NCBI GenBank assembly: GCA_903930095.1
Contig: CAIYXE010000131.1
Location: forward strand, 1 to 9,142
Direction of reading: 5' to 3'
Length of the DNA: 9,142 nt
DNA from: an uncultured Hyphomicrobiales bacterium
GTDB taxonomy: Bacteria; Pseudomonadota; Alphaproteobacteria; Rhizobiales; Aestuariivirgaceae
This document shows positions 7,312 to 9,142 of the stretch, one piece after another. How positions within the stretch are numbered: position 1 is the stretch's first letter; the number at the start of each line of letters is the position of its first letter. Below the pieces are notes generated by a model. The model saw only the letters and a list, made by a program, of their open reading frames with translations. It did no database searches and had not been told where the DNA came from. A program made the position numbers and the translations under genes.

Positions 7312-8585
7312 GCCTCGCACCGGGACTGACCATCGCCTTACTCGTTGGCCTGCTCGTTCTGTCCGCCGTGCTCTCCGCAGCGCGCAGCGCACTCGCTGAA
7401 GCCTCACGCACCAGACTGGGCGAGCTTCACAAGAGGGGCGAGGCCCGTGCCGAGCGGGTTCTGGCGCTGCTTGACAGCGAGGAAAAGACATCCGGCGCGC
7501 TGGCGCTGTGGCAAGGCGCGGTACTGCTTCTTGCGGGCGCTGCCGCAGCACTGCTGCTCATGTCTTTTGCCGTGCCGCCGGAAAAGCTGGCCGTGGCGGT
7601 AATCGTGATCCTGGCCTTCGCTTTCCTTGGTTTCGCGTTGCCCAAGTCCCATGCCGCCGCGCGGCCCGAAGCCGTTGCGATGTCATTGAGCAGCGCCATA
7701 TCTGCAATGATCGCGGTGACGGGCGGCATGGCCAGCATGTTCGACAAGGCCGCACGCGCGATGCTGCGCCAGGCCGAACATGATGGCCCGCAGGACAGCC
7801 AGTCCGTGCATGAGGAACTGCGCGAGACGATCGACCTCCACATCAAGGAGGGAACCGTCATCAAGAATGACCGCGACATGCTGAGCGGCATTCTCGCCAT
7901 GCAGGACCTCGAGGTGGCCGACATCATGGTCCACCGCACGAAGATGACGATGATCGACGGCGCGGAAGATGCCAAAGACATCGTGGCCAAGGTGCTGAAG
8001 AGCGGCCACACGCGCATTCCGGTGTGGAAGGACAGCCCTGACAACATCATCGGCGTGCTGCATGCCAAGAACCTGTTCGCCGCATTGCAGAAATACAATG
8101 GCGATGCCACGAAGATCGACATCGAGGACATTCTGCTGCCGCCGTGGTTCGTGCCGGACACGCGCGCGATCCCTGACCAGCTCAACGCCTTCCTGAAGCG
8201 CAAGAGCCACTTCGCCATCGTGGTCGATGAATATGGCGAGGTGCAGGGGCTGGTCACACTCGAAGACATCATCGAGGAAATCGTCGGCGACATCAAGGAC
8301 GAGCACGACGCTTTGGCGAGCGGTGTTCGCCCCAAGCCCGATGGCTCCTATCTCGTCGATGGCGGGGTGCCGATCCGCGATCTCAACCGCGCCTTTGACT
8401 GGACGCTCCCCGATGATGAGGCCAACACCATCGCGGGCCTCGTGATCCATGAGGCGCGGATGATTCCCGAAGTGGGCCAGGCCTTCGTGTTCCACGGTTT
8501 CCGCTTCGAGATCCTGAAGAAGCGCCACCACCAGATCACGGCGTTGCGCATGAGCCCGGTGAAGCGGGAAGAGGTTGCGGAATAG
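7308..8585 (+). CDS. CorC/HlyC-like CBS-domain membrane protein with altered DUF21 domain
   Basis: Integral membrane protein of the CorC/CNNM family (often annotated hemolysin), linked to Mg2+/Co2+ transport. From N to C: a DUF21 membrane domain with hydrophobic segments at about 5-25, 64-88, 94-112 and a weaker 124-145; two CBS domains (about 203-260, with VADIMVHRTKM, and 272-328, with FAIVVDEYGEVQGLVTLEDI); and a CorC_HlyC domain (about 340-415). The start ATG 7308 overlaps the aroB stop (ATGA); the frame stays open upstream inside aroB, but no DUF21 sequence is encoded there. Length 425 is normal. The membrane domain departs from the family: the usual SGSETA is SAARSA (23-28), GNNLVN is WQGAVL (69-74) and GEVLPK is GFALPK (108-113), removing the polar residues that bind Mg2+ in related proteins. 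It may therefore be a regulatory or structural relative rather than a transporter. The same operon position is common in Hyphomicrobiales. Confidence 0.93.
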   Translation: MSLAPGLTIALLVGLLVLSAVLSAARSALAEASRTRLGELHKRGEARAERVLALLDSEEKTSGALALWQGAVLLLAGAAAALLLMSFAVPPEKLAVAVIVILAFAFLGFALPKSHAAARPEAVAMSLSSAISAMIAVTGGMASMFDKAARAMLRQAEHDGPQDSQSVHEELRETIDLHIKEGTVIKNDRDMLSGILAMQDLEVADIMVHRTKMTMIDGAEDAKDIVAKVLKSGHTRIPVWKDSPDNIIGVLHAKNLFAALQKYNGDATKIDIEDILLPPWFVPDTRAIPDQLNAFLKRKSHFAIVVDEYGEVQGLVTLEDIIEEIVGDIKDEHDALASGVRPKPDGSYLVDGGVPIRDLNRAFDWTLPDDEANTIAGLVIHEARMIPEVGQAFVFHGFRFEILKKRHHQITALRMSPVKREEVAE

Positions 8586-8605
8586 GGCCGGACTCGCGGA
8601 GAGAA

Positions 8606-8731
8606 GCCCTCATCCGCCCTTCGGGCACCTTCTCCCATTGCTACGCAACGGGAGAAGGGGAAGCTGCAAGATGATGATCCCCTTCTCCCGTCCGAAGGAT
8701 GGGAGAAGGTGGCCGAAGGCCGGATGAGGGC
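8606..8731. repeat. RIME-like mosaic palindromic repeat made of nested hairpins
   Basis: A 126-bp intergenic element whose 31-bp ends (8606-8636 and 8701-8731) are inverted copies with only two mismatches. Inside are four hairpins: GCCCTTCGGGC (8616-8626); a 9-bp stem CCTTCTCCC/GGGAGAAGG (8628-8636 with 8650-8658) topped by TTGC/GCAA; a second copy of that stem (8681-8689 with 8701-8709) topped by TCC/GGA; and GGCCGAAGGCC (8711-8721). A further perfect 13-bp pairing joins 8649-8661 with 8678-8690. The arrangement resembles the RIME family of rhizobial intergenic elements, a comparison made from memory. It lies 20 nt after the CorC-like stop and 2 nt from the bolA stop, so it may also terminate both convergent transcripts. 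No coding capacity is seen. Confidence 0.85.
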
Positions 8732-8733
8732 CC

Positions 8734-9015
8734 TTACGGCGCCGAGGCCTGGATCGCCAGGGCGTGGACGCGTTCCTTCAGTTCCTCCGCCAGTGCCGCA
8801 TTCACCATCCGGTGCTGGTCGACCCTCGACTTGCCGCGGAAGGCTTCCGCGACGATCCTGACGCGGAAGTGGCTTTCGCCATCGGACCGGGCGCCGGAGT
8901 GGCCGGCGTGCTGGTGGGATTCGTCAATGACCTCAAGCGCTGCCGGCGAGAAATTTTGCAGGAGCTTTGCGGAGATTCTTTGGCCCACGGGGCCCAGATG
9001 CGTGGTAGGTGTCAT
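8734..9015 (-). CDS. bolA: BolA family protein
   Basis: Small cytoplasmic protein of the BolA family, which partners monothiol glutaredoxins in iron-sulfur cluster handling and affects cell shape and stress responses. The class II KH-like fold is recognisable from LEVIDESHQHAGH (27-39), GESHFRVRIVAEAFRGKSRV (46-65), HRMVNAALAEEL (68-79) and the C-terminal VHALAIQA, where H84 is the conserved histidine that can ligand the shared [2Fe-2S] cluster. Length 93 is typical. ATG 9015 has GAGGGA 5 nt upstream, a strong ribosome site. The gene converges on the CorC-like gene across the palindromic repeat and diverges from the J-domain gene, an arrangement I recall from related genomes. The glutaredoxin partner is not in the window. 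Confidence 0.95.
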   Translation of the reverse strand: MTPTTHLGPVGQRISAKLLQNFSPAALEVIDESHQHAGHSGARSDGESHFRVRIVAEAFRGKSRVDQHRMVNAALAEELKERVHALAIQASAP

Positions 9016-9040
9016 TCGTGTCCCTCATGCGAGGCAAGGC

Positions 9041-9069
9041 TTGCTTGGGCTCGCCTCTAACACCATAAT
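9041..9069 (+). promoter_or_regulatory. Candidate promoter for the J-domain gene, overlapped by a dyad
   Basis: TTGCTT (9041-9046, preceded by C, as in the CTTG core favoured in alphaproteobacteria) and CATAAT (9064-9069, five of six matches to TATAAT) are 17 nt apart. The predicted start near 9076 falls 2 nt before the ATG at 9078. An 11-nt perfect dyad, GCAAGGCTTGC (9034-9044), overlaps the -35 box and could be an operator, although such short dyads also arise by chance. Confidence 0.45.
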
Positions 9070-9077
9070 TGGCAGCG

Positions 9078-9142
9078 ATGAAGCTCGATTCAAAATACTT
9101 CGACAAGATCCGGGTGAAGCCTTCAACTGAGAAGAAGGCGGC
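9078..9142 (+). CDS. J-domain (DnaJ-like) protein, N-terminal 21 residues only
   Basis: Partial gene cut by the window end. The visible residues are MKLDSKYFDKIRVKPSTEKK followed by A, which match my memory of the start of the J-domain proteins found divergent from bolA in Hyphomicrobiales (M-x-LDSKYFD-x-IRVKP). The J domain itself, which would stimulate Hsp70 ATPase activity, would lie near the C-terminus outside the window, so it cannot be confirmed here. No ribosome site precedes the ATG (AATTGGCAGCG), consistent with a very short or absent leader. The name rests on the N-terminal signature and the neighbourhood. Confidence 0.7.
   Translation, partial: MKLDSKYFDKIRVKPSTEKKA

Noticed and set aside
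5968..7551. 527-codon open frame on the minus strand across aroB
   Set aside because: It runs antisense to aroB and aroK, which have clear family motifs. The peptide is rich in Arg, Ala, His and Gly with no recognisable domain, as expected from the mirror frame of GC-rich genes.
7427..8531. Two minus-strand frames (7427-8335 and 7683-8531) opposite the CorC-like gene
   Set aside because: They are mirror frames of an obvious CBS-domain gene; no family features or ribosome sites were seen.

Overview
The window looks like the chromosome of a high-GC alphaproteobacterium, most likely a Hyphomicrobiales (Rhizobiales) member. From memory of those genomes, I recognise the order accA - xerD - small membrane protein <> aroK - aroB - CorC-like protein - bolA <> J-domain protein as typical of the group. 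A mosaic palindromic repeat resembling the RIME family of rhizobial genomes lies after the aro operon. The genus cannot be told from the sequence alone.

Left part (1-1825, + strand): two overlapping genes, a family 2/GT-A glycosyltransferase and a TupA-like ATP-grasp ligase. They look like the end of a surface-polysaccharide locus. Hand counts on sampled 60-base lines give 29/60 and 32/60 G+C here, against 43/60 and 42/60 in accA and aroB, so this part may have been acquired separately. The reading frame of the first gene is open to base 1, so its start is uncertain.

Middle (1852-5486, - strand): a Tat-exported multicopper oxidase (1852-3288) ends tail to tail against the ATP-grasp gene. Upstream of it on the same strand lie accA (fatty-acid synthesis), xerD (chromosome dimer resolution, GTG start) and a 47-residue single-pass membrane protein whose end overlaps the xerD start by 11 nt.

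Right part (5595-9142): from a divergent promoter region, aroK, aroB and a CorC/CNNM-like CBS protein run rightward with overlapping ends and probably form one operon. The CorC-like protein keeps its CBS and C-terminal domains but has lost the DUF21 residues expected for Mg2+ binding. A 126-bp nested palindrome (8606-8731) separates this operon from the convergent bolA gene. Divergent from bolA, the first 21 codons of a J-domain protein start at 9078, only a few bases after a good candidate promoter.

Most of the window is ordinary core chromosome. The parts most worth a second look are the glycosyltransferase/ATP-grasp pair, the altered CorC membrane domain, the coupled 47-residue membrane protein and the hairpin-rich repeat. 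No gene-free stretch exceeds 300 bases. I saw no tRNA, rRNA, CRISPR array or insertion sequence.
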